Source: DASRFR01 sp035651455
GTDB lineage: Bacteria; Acidobacteriota; Terriglobia; Terriglobales; Acidobacteriaceae
Assembly: GCA_035651455.1 (NCBI GenBank)
Contig: DASRFR010000022.1
Location: 372,001-436,000 of the forward strand
Length of the DNA stretch: 64,000 nt
Direction: 5' to 3'
Part shown: positions 1 through 8,253 of the stretch, piece after piece
Numbering within the stretch: position 1 is the stretch's first letter
Layout: each line of letters opens with the position of its first letter
The notes under the pieces: generated by a model
The model's database searches: none
The model's input: only the letters and a program-made list of their open reading frames with translations
Told to the model about the DNA's origin: nothing
Position numbers and translations under genes: made by a program

Positions 1-262
1 CTTCGACAGGTAGCGTTGTGCCTTCACCCGAGATGGCCGTCTCGATCAATAATCGGAAGAGGGCAGGCTTCTTCCCAGCGGTTGCGTAGACTGTGTCGAG
101 GGCGACCCCGGCAGCGTGTGCGATCGCCGGCATGGTCGCAGCAGCATAGCCCTTCTCGAGAAATAAACGCCGGGCCGCGTCAAGAATCGCGTTTCGGGTA
201 AGCCTGGCCCCCTCTTTCCGCGAACTGGAGTCATACGCGCGTTTCCTGGTTGTCCGAGTCAT
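1..262 (-). CDS. TetR-family transcriptional regulator, N-terminal part (runs off the window)
   Basis: The reverse strand reads from an ATG at 262-260 through 87 codons to the window edge, so only the DNA-binding end is present. After a basic leader, the segment starting NAILDAARRLF, followed by EKGYAAATMPAIAHAAGV and DTVYATAGKKPALF, is the classic TetR helix-turn-helix with the helix-3 Tyr replaced in context by a DTVYAT recognition helix. Family knowledge says the missing C-terminal part binds a ligand and dimerises. It is divergent from the DUF1772 membrane-protein gene at 387, and a perfect 27-bp palindrome lies between them, which makes that gene its likely target. Specificity cannot be read from this fragment. 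Confidence 0.85.
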   Translation of the reverse strand, partial: MTRTTRKRAYDSSSRKEGARLTRNAILDAARRLFLEKGYAAATMPAIAHAAGVALDTVYATAGKKPALFRLLIETAISGEGTTLPVE

Positions 263-280
263 ATTCTACTTGACGTCCTA

Positions 281-307
281 ATTAATCCGAAATATATTCG
301 GATTAAT
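281..307. promoter_or_regulatory. Palindromic operator candidate for the flanking TetR regulator
   Basis: Perfect inverted repeat: arms ATTAATCCGAA and TTCGGATTAAT around a 5-bp ATATA centre. It sits in the divergent gap between the TetR gene (start 262) and the DUF1772 gene (start 387). TetR dimers usually bind palindromes of this size in such positions, so autoregulation plus control of the 387 gene is the simple reading. The site is AT-rich in a GC-rich neighbourhood. Confidence 0.7.
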
Positions 308-386
308 ATTGAAGTATATTCGAATCGATCCGTAGCGCATTAGGATCAATATAGTTCAGGCCGAATGGATGCGAAAGGAGAATCTG

Positions 387-842
387 ATGTTTGCGTTCGT
401 GATCAACTTTGCCGACCTGGTCCTGGCCGCGCTGCTGGTGGGCGCCGTGTTTGGCGCATGGCTCTTCCTCAATCCCCAAGGGTTGAACGCCAACTCCTAT
501 ATCACTCTGCAACAACAAGCCATCCGAACAATGAACATCGTGATGCCGGCGCTGGGGGCAGCCACGACACTGGTAACAATCACCGCTACCGTCCTTGGAC
601 GAGGCGACCGTGGGCAGCTTTGCTTGCTGGCAGGGGCGGCTGCGTGTTTTGTGACGCTCGGCTTGATCACCCGGTTCCTAAACCAGCCTATCAACGAAAT
701 CGTGATGACCTGGAGAGTCGATCTCCCGCCGCCGAACTGGACTGTGCTCCGCGATGACTGGTGGAAGTGGCACCACGTTCGTTTGGTGACAGGGCTAGTG
801 GGACTGTGCCTCCTTATCGCTGCGACGCTGAAGCGTGGCTAG
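387..842 (+). CDS. DUF1772 / anthrone-oxygenase-like membrane protein
   Basis: A 151-residue protein with four hydrophobic segments: near residues 4-24 (INFADLVLAALLVGAVFGAWL), 45-65, 75-95 and a C-terminal one at about 127-145. This is the four-helix layout of the DUF1772 family, some fungal members of which are anthrone oxygenases in polyketide routes; bacterial roles are mostly unknown. The ATG at 387 is preferred over an upstream one at 369 because AAAGGAG lies 7 bases before it. The WRVDLPPPNW loop and the WWKWHHVR segment before the last helix resemble the family. Divergent from a TetR gene across a palindrome, so probably repressed by it. A specific substrate cannot be assigned. Confidence 0.7.
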   Translation: MFAFVINFADLVLAALLVGAVFGAWLFLNPQGLNANSYITLQQQAIRTMNIVMPALGAATTLVTITATVLGRGDRGQLCLLAGAAACFVTLGLITRFLNQPINEIVMTWRVDLPPPNWTVLRDDWWKWHHVRLVTGLVGLCLLIAATLKRG

Positions 843-983
843 CGTGATAGCCTCGGGAAAAAGCCAACTCATTCAAGTAATCAAGGTGCTTCCTCGGAGC
901 GAGTGGTCGCCCGAGGAAGTTCGCGGCCAGATCTGTCCTCGCAATACGGACGTATGACTAACAAATCGAAGGAGAAGCTTGAA

Positions 984-1454
984 ATGGGAAGATTCCTAAC
1001 TACGTTGATGGCCTACTACTTCGTTCTAGTCATTGCGGGAAGCTGAGCGTCGCCCAGGATTTCAAACAGTACCCCGGCTCCGCCCTTGACGACAAGGCAA
1101 GCCGACAGGCTTCTGCTGTCGAAAAAGGAATGGAGGTTCAAGTTTATACAACCGGCGATACCGTAGAGAAAGTCCACGGCTTTTACAAGTCCCTCTACAA
1201 AGAGGTCGCGGTTCCCTTTCCCAAGGCGGACGCTCCCCAACGGATGAGAAGTGAACTGGGCATTCTTTGTCTTGGATGACGCCAAAGACCTCATGCACTC
1301 GAACTACTGGATGAAGGTGCAGCGTCCTTATATCGGCAGCGTCGACGACGAGGCTAGTTTCCAGGACGTGCGCGAGGTGATCGTCATTCAAACCGTGCGT
1401 CGGCATACGCCGGCGTCTAAAAGGAGCCGCCCGTTGGATATTTCGGGGAAATAA
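984..1454 (+). pseudogene. Small exported protein gene interrupted by two compensating frameshifts
   Basis: An ATG at 984 with GGAGAAG at 971-977 opens a signal-peptide-like stretch (MGRFLTTLMAYYFVLVIAG) that stops at 1044. Good protein sequence resumes at once in another frame (KLSVAQDFKQYPGSALDDKA, with a VAQ cleavage-like site) and runs to about 1250. It then shifts back to the first frame (NWAFFVLDDAKDLMHSNYW) and ends at 1454. Rejoined, it is a protein of about 157 residues with a signal peptide and a mature part rich in charged residues. I do not recognise the family. Either the gene is decaying or the assembly has a missing base near 1041 and a further indel near 1250. Confidence 0.6.
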
Positions 1455-1519
1455 AAAGCAGCGCAACACCGCGCAGCAGGGCAACAATTAATTCGGCATT
1501 CATTTGAGAAGGAGATTTC

Positions 1520-2563
1520 ATGAGCACAGCACCAATCGAGGCCGCTTCGAACCAAGAGGCTACTTATCGTCCCTCGCCGGATAAGTTCTTCGAAACGATG
1601 GTCGCTTACCAACGCACGGCCGCACTAAAAGCCGCGCTTGACCTTGATCTATTCACAGCCATCGGAGAAGGGCAAAAGACTGTATCCGCGTTGGCAGCGA
1701 GAGTTCATGGAGTGGAGCGCGCCATGCGCATGCTTTGCGACAGCCTCGTCGCTCTTGGGTTTCTTAACAAGGGTGAAAATAGCTATGGCCTGACCGCGGA
1801 CTCTGCCGCCTTTCTGGACAAGCGTTCGCCCGCGTATGTCGGAACGGCAAGAAACTTCCTGGCATCGCCGTTGGTCGTGGATGGATTCCGCGATCTTGCG
1901 GCAGTCGTGCGCTCGGGGCGCCCCATGTCGGATCAACCCTTCGCGGAGGAATACAAGCACGCAGCCTGGGCGGAGTTTGCCCGGAACATGGCGCCGCTCT
2001 CCTACTTGGTCGCGCAGGAGACCGCGAAACTGCTCGATCAAAATTCAACAATCAAAGTGCTCGACGTGGCCGCGGGGCACGGAATGTTCGGAATCGCCAT
2101 GGCACAGCAGAACCCGAGAGCGAAGATCGTCGCTCTAGACTGGCCACCCATCTTGGCAGTCGCTGAGGAGAACGCAAAGCGCTTCGCCGTTTCGGAACGG
2201 TACACCCTGCTTCCGGGAAATGCCCTCGAAGCGGATTTGGGCACCGGATTCGACGCTGCCGTAATGCCCAATGTGATGCATCTCTGGGACCGACCGACGA
2301 ACGTGCGTTTCCTGAAGAAAATACACGCGGCGCTGGCACCGAAAGGCCGCGTCGTGATCGTTGAGTTCGTTCCCAACGAGGACCGCGTTTCGCCGCCGGT
2401 TCCCGCACTCTTCGCGTTGAACATGCTGGCCAATACGTCCGCAGGCGACATCTACACCGTGTCGGAACATCGGGCTATGCTGCGCGAGGCGGGATTCCCG
2501 GCTTGTCAGGTACAGCAACTACCGCGGACTCCTCACACAACGATCACCGCGAGCAAACCGTAG
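1520..2563 (+). CDS. SAM-dependent O-methyltransferase-type protein
   Basis: A 347-residue protein with an N-terminal winged-helix dimerisation domain (about residues 20-100: TAALKAALDLDLFTAIGEG ... GVERAMRMLCDSLVALGFL) and a C-terminal Rossmann methyltransferase domain. Motif I is VLDVAAGHGMFGI near residue 178, followed by the acidic strand IVALDWP and a late VVIVEFVP strand. This two-domain plan is that of small-molecule O-methyltransferases (Methyltransf_2 type) acting in secondary metabolism. The start is supported by GAAGGAG 7 bases upstream. It lies just ahead of a secreted cupin gene, with a 47-base gap, so they may be co-transcribed. The acceptor substrate cannot be told. Confidence 0.8.
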   Translation: MSTAPIEAASNQEATYRPSPDKFFETMVAYQRTAALKAALDLDLFTAIGEGQKTVSALAARVHGVERAMRMLCDSLVALGFLNKGENSYGLTADSAAFLDKRSPAYVGTARNFLASPLVVDGFRDLAAVVRSGRPMSDQPFAEEYKHAAWAEFARNMAPLSYLVAQETAKLLDQNSTIKVLDVAAGHGMFGIAMAQQNPRAKIVALDWPPILAVAEENAKRFAVSERYTLLPGNALEADLGTGFDAAVMPNVMHLWDRPTNVRFLKKIHAALAPKGRVVIVEFVPNEDRVSPPVPALFALNMLANTSAGDIYTVSEHRAMLREAGFPACQVQQLPRTPHTTITASKP

Positions 2564-2610
2564 ATCGGTGTATACAAGGGGCCAATATCGACTTGACGAA
2601 AGGAACTTCA

Positions 2611-3171
2611 ATGCATTTTCGATTCGCCGCCGGAGCACTAGCGATCTTGTTGTGCGGAATTGCTGCCGGCCAGCAATCTACTCGTTCCCAAGCCACCACG
2701 AATGCTCTCATTCTCGAAAAGCAAGAAGGAGAGCGGAGAGTGCATAGATCGGCAGGGACCTCGACCGGGAATGCTCCATTCATCCTCAAATTCGACCCTG
2801 CGAACGGACCCTCCCAGCACTTGGTCATGTTTACGGAAGATTTGCCACCCGGTGGCTCGATACCCGTCCACAAACACCCGCAGCGCGAAGAGATTCTGAT
2901 CTTGCAGACCGGGCACTCTCGCGTCCACCTGGGGACCACAACGAGAGAGGTAGGACCCGGCGCCTCTGTGTTGATTCCGCCCGATACCTGGATCTCCGTG
3001 GATGTGGTCGGGAATGAACCCGTCAGCCTGATCGCCATTTTCTCCGAGCCTGGGTTCGAACAATACATGCGGGCGATCTCGGTTCAGGAAGGAGAGCCGA
3101 ACACTCCAATCTCAAAAACCGAACTGAAGTCAATTCGTGAACATCACAACCATGCTGTGAACTACAAGTGA
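2611..3171 (+). CDS. Exported cupin-domain protein
   Basis: A 186-residue protein with a signal peptide (MHFRFAAGALAILLCGIAAG, cleavage near residue 20-21) and one conserved cupin barrel. The first cupin motif PGGSIPVHKHPQREEIL gives the metal-binding set H87, H89 and E93/E94; the second motif GPGASVLIPPDTWISVDV lacks the usual His. Cupins of this sort bind a metal and may be enzymes or sensors; loss of the fourth His leaves catalysis uncertain. The ATG at 2611 is chosen because it begins the signal peptide and has AAAGG upstream; a longer frame reaching back into the methyltransferase gene has no such support. Same direction as the methyltransferase. Confidence 0.75.
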   Translation: MHFRFAAGALAILLCGIAAGQQSTRSQATTNALILEKQEGERRVHRSAGTSTGNAPFILKFDPANGPSQHLVMFTEDLPPGGSIPVHKHPQREEILILQTGHSRVHLGTTTREVGPGASVLIPPDTWISVDVVGNEPVSLIAIFSEPGFEQYMRAISVQEGEPNTPISKTELKSIREHHNHAVNYK

Positions 3172-3632
3172 GCGGACAGCCCGCGATTGCTCTAGGTATG
3201 GCGAAGGAGGTCACGGCCCATGAATGCCGGTTGGATGCGTTGACGCACGAGCGCGAGGCCCGCAACCTCGCGGCGGAGAAGGCGAGCGCTCCGAAACTGG
3301 ATCTTCGCTGCCGGTGGCTGGGGTGACTTTGGACGGCCGCGAATTTTGCGGCCGTTGGTCGGGCCGATTTCGTGTGCCTATTGCTGTGCCGCGCGCGCGC
3401 ATGCGAACGATCCAGGAGAGAGTGAGTTTGGAACTCCTTACCCAAGCTGCCGCTGCGTGAAAGCCCAAATCACGGCAGTGCACAAGGTTAGTTTTCTCGT
3501 GCCTGGCTTTCACGGTCCAAGTTGCTGATTTGTTTCATTGAATTCGCAAAGTTTTGATTTGCAGGAAATCGAAGCCGATAAAGGAGGAAGGGCCAACGCT
3601 GATGCTCTGGACGAGCACGTTCCAACGCACAT
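3172..3632. other. Gap without a convincing gene; one 8-bp inverted repeat
   Basis: Short open frames exist on both strands but none has a start signal or recognisable protein. An exact inverted repeat (ACGGCCGC / GCGGCCGT, 7-base loop) lies at 3333-3355 without a T-run, so it is not a standard terminator. The gap separates the cupin gene from the convergent end of a TetR gene. Confidence 0.5.
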
Positions 3633-4178
3633 TTATCTTTTCGCAGAAGACGCGAGGGCGATGAACCTATCCAAAGCGTTCGTCAAACGAGAACGCTCCC
3701 CTGTGATGATCATTTCTAGGAAGAGCCCGTCGAAAACTGCGATGCAAAGTGTGGCCAGGTCCTTACTCCGCAGGGACGGCGATAAGGTTTCGAGGACGAC
3801 GTGTTGCCAATCAAGCGAGACCTTCTGCAGATAAAGTCCGTATACCTTTGGATTTTGCGTTGCGATAATCTGTGCCTCATAAAGCAGCCGCAAATACGGC
3901 AGGTTTCTCTTTTCAGTAGCCCACGCCCAAAAGAGTTTTAGTGGCGGGGTCATTTTCCGCTCCCGCTTGCTGACGCGGGCAAAAGACGATTGCAGACGCG
4001 CTTGGAGTGCCTGCATCACCTCCTGGAGCAGTCGTTCCTTCGATTTGAAGTGGAACATAAGGATGCGCGGGCTGGTCCCGAGTTGAGCCGCCATCGGCCT
4101 CAGAGAAACATTCGCCAGACCATTTTCCAGCAGGTAAGAAACGGCACCGTTGAGGAGTTCCTCCTTCCGGGTTGACAT
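3633..4178 (-). CDS. TetR-family transcriptional regulator
   Basis: A 181-residue protein (start ATG 4178-4176). Residues 1-47 form the helix-turn-helix: STRKEELLNGAVSYLLENG, LANVSLRPMAAQLGTSPRIL, then MFHFKSKERLL, the last matching the conserved Y/F-HF-x-K-x-LL helix of TetR proteins. The remaining 130 residues are helical and ligand-binding by family analogy. A longer start at 4226 exists but would overlap the promoter region. It is divergent from the CPBP protease gene at 4329. The gap has two 10-bp direct repeats and an inverted copy of part of them, the likely operators. No Shine-Dalgarno is evident. Confidence 0.85.
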   Translation of the reverse strand: MSTRKEELLNGAVSYLLENGLANVSLRPMAAQLGTSPRILMFHFKSKERLLQEVMQALQARLQSSFARVSKRERKMTPPLKLFWAWATEKRNLPYLRLLYEAQIIATQNPKVYGLYLQKVSLDWQHVVLETLSPSLRSKDLATLCIAVFDGLFLEMIITGERSRLTNALDRFIALASSAKR

Positions 4179-4180
4179 AA

Positions 4181-4236
4181 AACGAGTGTGCCATGATACA
4201 GTCGTTACAGTCAAAAAATGAAACACTCGTTACAGT
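4181..4236. promoter_or_regulatory. Repeat cluster in the TetR/CPBP divergent promoter
   Basis: TCGTTACAGT occurs exactly at 4202-4211 and 4227-4236 (25-bp period), and AACGAGTG at 4181-4188 is inverted at 4224-4231. Position and repetition suggest binding sites for the adjacent TetR protein. Confidence 0.5.
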
Positions 4237-4328
4237 ACTTTTTGAGTCTGCCATTTAGCGGAGACGTACTGCCATGGCTGGACAGCGACCCTGCTGGCGG
4301 GGACGTCTCATTTTATAAAGGGGGAACT

Positions 4329-5000
4329 ATGACATCTGGCAGTGCCGCACTAGTGCAAGGGGCATCACCAAGAACACGAAAACGTCCATTGGCCGACCTG
4401 CTGATCATGGTTGTGCTTGCGCTGCCGTTTGTCGGTTTGCTGTGCCCCGGACATAGCTTTGCAGCTCAAGTTGGCCGAGAGGGAATCTATTGGCTTTGCA
4501 CTCTTGCTTTGATTGGATTCATTCCCATGGCTGAAGGCCGTCCATTTTCGTCTATAGGATTGCTTCGACCAACCTGGAAAACGGGAGTTGTCGGCATTGT
4601 AGGAGCGGCTGCAATGGTGGCGGGGATGGCGACGATCTATATTGTCATTTTCCCAATTCTGGGTGTTTCAGCGAACGAGTCCATGACAGCCTCGATCAAA
4701 TCCATGCCCCTGTGGTTTCGAACCTTATTGATGTTGCGCGCTGCCGTATTTGAGGAAGTTTTCTATCGTGGCTTCATGATCGAACGACTCACTGAACTAA
4801 CGCGACTTCGCTGGCTCGCGGCACTGCTGTCGCTTGGGGCCTTTACACTCGCCCACGTGAATGGTTGGGGGTGGGCTCACCTGCTGATTGCGGGGTTCGG
4901 AGGAATCGTCTTAACCACGATCTACCTCATACGGAAGGATCTGGCGTGCAACATGCTGGCTCATTTTCTGACTGATGCTGTTGCATTTCTCCTTGGGTAG
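4329..5000 (+). CDS. CPBP-family intramembrane metalloprotease
   Basis: A 223-residue polytopic membrane protein with the three signatures of the CPBP (CAAX protease and bacteriocin-processing, Abi) family. The EExxxR motif is EEVFYRG (E142, E143, R147), the second is FTLAH (H176), and the third is HFLTD (H212, D216). Helices occur near 22-39, 52-70, 84-112, 130-150, 163-178 and 185-202. Such proteins cleave within membranes and in bacteria are linked to processing or self-immunity; the substrate here is unknown. The ATG at 4329 follows AAAGGGGG; an upstream ATG at 4218 lies in the repeat region. Divergent from the TetR gene, which probably represses it. Confidence 0.85.
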   Translation: MTSGSAALVQGASPRTRKRPLADLLIMVVLALPFVGLLCPGHSFAAQVGREGIYWLCTLALIGFIPMAEGRPFSSIGLLRPTWKTGVVGIVGAAAMVAGMATIYIVIFPILGVSANESMTASIKSMPLWFRTLLMLRAAVFEEVFYRGFMIERLTELTRLRWLAALLSLGAFTLAHVNGWGWAHLLIAGFGGIVLTTIYLIRKDLACNMLAHFLTDAVAFLLG

Positions 5001-5117
5001 TCGACAATAGCGTCATTTGACCTTTGCCGCGGCCGGTTTAATAGGACTTAGCGCCGTAGAAAGCTCCGCATTTTTCTGCCTGTGTTTATATGCGCGCAGC
5101 GTATTCGTTGCGCTTTC

Positions 5118-6002
5118 CTAAAAAATTGCCCCTTGGGCGCAAGATCCAGACGACCTGACGCAAAACTTGCTCTCGCGCGCGTACTGCCCTGGAGTGATCC
5201 CCAGAAAACGTTTGAAGCGGTGAGTAAGATGGCTTTGGTCAGCATAGCCCGCCGCTAGTGCAGCAGAAACAACCGTGTAGCCACGGTCGAGGAATTCGCG
5301 TGCCTTCTGAACGCGAACATTCTCGACGTAGGTGTGCGGAGGTAGCCCTATCTCCCGTTCAAATGCACGCGCAAAGTAATACGGGCTCAAGCCGACCAGG
5401 CTAGCCAGTTTCGAGATGGAGACGTCGTCAGTAAAGTGAGATTGAATATACTCACTTGCTCTCTTTACCGCGGGCCGTTCACAACCAATCGTTCGTGGAG
5501 TCACAGCCGGGTCGGTGTGGTGCGTGAGAAGGCGTGCCAGTGATCGAAGCAGAAGCCCTTCGCAGTGGGCTGATGGAGCTCTGTCGGCTAATTGCCGATG
5601 AAATCTGGCGAGCGCAAAGGACAGCTCGGCATCGGACAGGACCGAATCCTTGAAATAAGGTATTGCTTCGCGCGTCCCAACGTCTGCGGCAAGATGCCTG
5701 AGATGTTCCGATCGCGGATATAGCACTCGATAAATGTAGCCGCCAACCGTTGCAGAATCGCCAGTATGAGGTTCATCGGGATTAACTACGAACACATAAC
5801 CAGACCCCGCAACTCGCGTCGAACCGCGATACCAATAGGAAGCAGCTCCTGTCTCCATCAGGGCGATCACGAAATAGTCATGACTATGACGAGCATATCG
5901 ATGGTCGACAAAACGGGCGTGCAACACTTCGATGTCATGCAGTTCAGGCAACCGATAATAACGAGACCACTCCCGGTCTTGCTCGTCTCTCGTGGAAAGC
6001 AT
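5118..6002 (-). CDS. AraC-family transcriptional regulator
   Basis: A 294-residue regulator. Residues 1-130 are an AraC-type cupin sensing domain (HARFVDHRYARHSHDYFVIALMETG, then GYVFVVNPDEPHTG). The C-terminal 100 residues are the twin helix-turn-helix: ISKLASLVGLSPYYFARAFEREIGLPPHTYV and VVSAALAAGYADQSHLTHRFKRFLGITPGQYAR, the standard AraC signature. ATG 6002 is taken rather than 6047 because the upstream alkylmercury-lyase-like gene, read with its frameshift repaired, ends at 6014. That gives an 11-base gap in the same direction. The two are therefore probably one transcript, with the regulator second. Confidence 0.88.
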   Translation of the reverse strand: MLSTRDEQDREWSRYYRLPELHDIEVLHARFVDHRYARHSHDYFVIALMETGAASYWYRGSTRVAGSGYVFVVNPDEPHTGDSATVGGYIYRVLYPRSEHLRHLAADVGTREAIPYFKDSVLSDAELSFALARFHRQLADRAPSAHCEGLLLRSLARLLTHHTDPAVTPRTIGCERPAVKRASEYIQSHFTDDVSISKLASLVGLSPYYFARAFEREIGLPPHTYVENVRVQKAREFLDRGYTVVSAALAAGYADQSHLTHRFKRFLGITPGQYARESKFCVRSSGSCAQGAIF

Positions 6003-6013
6003 AGATCTAGATT

Positions 6014-6701
6014 CTAGAACCGTCCGTCCTGCGCTTCCAGCGCCCAAAAATTTGATGTAAGCCCGACTTCCTTAAGAATCTGGCGCGCTTCCGAAATGCT
6101 CCATTTGTGCCAGTCGCGTGACAGGTACGACCCATACCATCTCTGCGCCAATTTGGACACTTGCAGGAGCGGGACGGCTTGCCCGTTTGGCAGGCCGGGC
6201 GCACCAGGCCGGAATATCGCTCGGTAAACGAAAGGGCAAGACCATCGAACAGTGCTCGTGCACGTTCCTCCACGCTTGTGCCGGGGGAATAGCGAAATGC
6301 ACCACTAATTCCTGTGCACTGATCGGTTGTCCGTCTTGCACCGAAATCGTCACTTCCTCTTGCTCCGCACCGACTCTCGTGTGAATGTTCACCCTCCCGC
6401 CCACGATCGTTGCAACTCCTAAGGCGCACCATATACAGGGCGCCCACCAGCTTCGCTGATTGCCCTCGACCCAATGGAGAGTTGGCGTCAAGGAGAAGGG
6501 ATGCACGACCCAAGGCCTGAGAGCATACGGATGCAGTACGATTCCGTGGCAATCTGCGAGTACCCGCAGGTTGCGTTCGACTTCGGAAATCGGGCTGTTG
6601 AGTCGCCGGGCGAGCACTGCATTGCTCGGACATGCACCCGTGTGTACGATTTCGCGAATGATTTCATAGTGCAACTCCGAAATTCCGTCTTCGTGACCCA
6701 C
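6014..6701 (-). pseudogene. Alkylmercury-lyase-family protein gene with a single-base frameshift
   Basis: From a GTG at 6701 with GGAGG 8 bases upstream, the first frame gives an N-terminal winged helix (LHYEIIREIV ... EVERNLRVLADCHGIVLHP) and then a MerB-like core. In it, HWVEGNQRSWWAPCIWCALG carries Cys89 and Cys92, and NVHEHCSMVLPF carries Cys151. After about residue 170 (IPAWCARPA) homology continues in the next frame as GQAVPLLQVSKLAQRWYG, SRDWHKWSISEARQILKEV and GLTSNFWAL, ending at a TAG at 6016-6014. One extra A in the AAA at 6186-6188 explains it. MerB proper has C96, D99 and C159; here the D99 position is Cys, as in the broader family, so mercury chemistry is not assured. The AraC gene follows. 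Confidence 0.75.
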
Positions 6702-7163
6702 AAGGTCCTCCAGAGTTCAAGAATGGGCGTACGAAGATTCTGTAGCTGCAATCCGGGAATGTCTTGTTTAATCTTGCCTTGAAAAACGAGCAGCCACACT
6801 AGTCCGAACACGCACCGAGACAACCGGCCGGAAACTTGTTCTGCCGCGGTAGCCGAGTCGAACATCGCGACCAAAGTATCGATAAACGAAACGACATGGT
6901 GAGAATCCAAGAAGACCTCTGGGGAGAGTATCTCGAATGGAAAACGTCTTGCCCAGCAGGGCGCCGGTCACGACCTTGTACCGCTATGACGGCCCTCCCA
7001 ATGGCCGATTTGCTCGTTGATCAGGAACTTTCCCACCGCACAGTAGATTAGTGATCTGTGTGGGGCAGACCCGGAAACTGAGCAATTTAGACCAGCTATT
7101 CCCTGGCGTGTGGGCCATTATGATTGTTGGAGTGAGCAATTCTTCTCACTCGTTCGCAATACA
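6702..7163. other. Gap without a recognisable gene
   Basis: Several short frames overlap on both strands, none with a ribosome site and family-like sequence together. It lies between two disrupted genes and may hold further eroded coding sequence; I could not reconstruct any. Confidence 0.4.
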
Positions 7164-7864
7164 TGAGAAAGGCAATATCCGTTCTGTTGATCAGCTTCAT
7201 GGGCATGGTTGGAACTTATGCCTGGGCCGGATCGGCGCGCCAAGACTCGCTCGAGCGCCTCAAACTCTCTACCTCGTTCTGAAGGCGATCATGGCAGCCC
7301 CGGATAACGGCATCCCGAGGAGGTGCCGGACAGCGCCAAATGTCTGATCGTAGTTCCCAATCTGATCAAGGGCGGCTTCATTTTTGGAGGCAAGCACGGC
7401 CGAGGAATAGCGACGTGCCATACGTCAAATGGCTGGAGCGCTCCCGAGTTTGTTCCGTCGGCGGCGCCAGTAGGGGTCTGCAGATTGGCGTGGAAGGTGT
7501 CGATCTGGAAATGCTGGTTATGAACGAGCAAGGTTTGCAGCACCTGCTCTCCGGCAAGTTTCAACTGCGCGGTGAAGGTTCCGCGGCGGCGGGACCGGTT
7601 GGCCGCCATGCTTCAGCGGGAACCGACTGGAAGATGAACACTGAGATGCTGACCTACTCGCGTTCCAGGGGCGTATTCGCTGGGCTCACGCTGGAGGGCG
7701 CGGTTGTGGAACAGGATAATGATTCAACCAAAGCCATTTACCATAAGAAGCTGCCCTTCCGCACGGTGCTCTCAGGCAAAACAGCGACTCCCGAAGTTGC
7801 GGCGGAGTTCATGAAGGCGGTATCCAACGCGAGCCGGCAAGCACGCCTCGCGGAAAGCAATTAA
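7164..7864 (+). pseudogene. SYLF/Ysc84-domain lipid-binding exported protein, multiple frameshifts
   Basis: A signal peptide starts at the ATG at 7164 (MRKAISVLLISFMGMVGTYAWA). The mature protein is spread over three frames: VLKAIMAAPDNGIP; then VPDSAKCLIVVPNLIKGGFI, FGGKHGRGIATC and GWSAP; then GGASRGLQIGVEGVDLEMLV, MNEQGLQHLLSGKFQLRGE, SAAAGPVGR, YSRSRGVFAGLTLEGA. Joined, these match the SYLF (Ysc84, DUF500) domain found in secreted or periplasmic bacterial lipid-binding proteins. At least three indels are needed, near 7275, 7318 and 7460. The downstream frame (7340-7864) is intact but lacks the start of the domain. Either a dead gene or a poorly assembled stretch; the signs of a once-functional gene are clear. 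Confidence 0.75.
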
Positions 7865-8253
7865 GAAGCGGAGAAGTAGTCTACGGTTTCCTGTTTGAAC
7901 AGGATCGCGACTGATCGAGGCCGCGTAAAAGGTTTCGGTCAGCCGTATCGATCTTGGTGTGCTCGCGGACAGAATGTGATTAGGGATCAGCCGGAGAATT
8001 CTCGGTGCACGGCGCGGATTAGTGGCTCACTCAGGACAATCTTAGTGACGCTCCCACTGAGCCGCCGCCTGGAATATGCCCGATCACTCAGGCACGCGAT
8101 CCTCCGCTTTCAGTCTTCGGCAACAAAGTCCTGGCAGCTGCAACTTGAGACTGCTCGTTCTTCATCTCCCATCTGCCGAACGCGACTCGATCCAAGCGAG
8201 CAATCTCGGCAATGCAAGCCTCAATGTGTAAAATCAAGGTTGAGGAGTCCACG
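7865..8253. other. Gap without a recognisable gene
   Basis: No start signal plus credible protein on either strand. It serves as the upstream region of the small gene at 8254. Confidence 0.4.

Noticed and set aside
3346..3528. Small frame after the cupin gene
   Set aside because: No start signal and no protein-like pattern.
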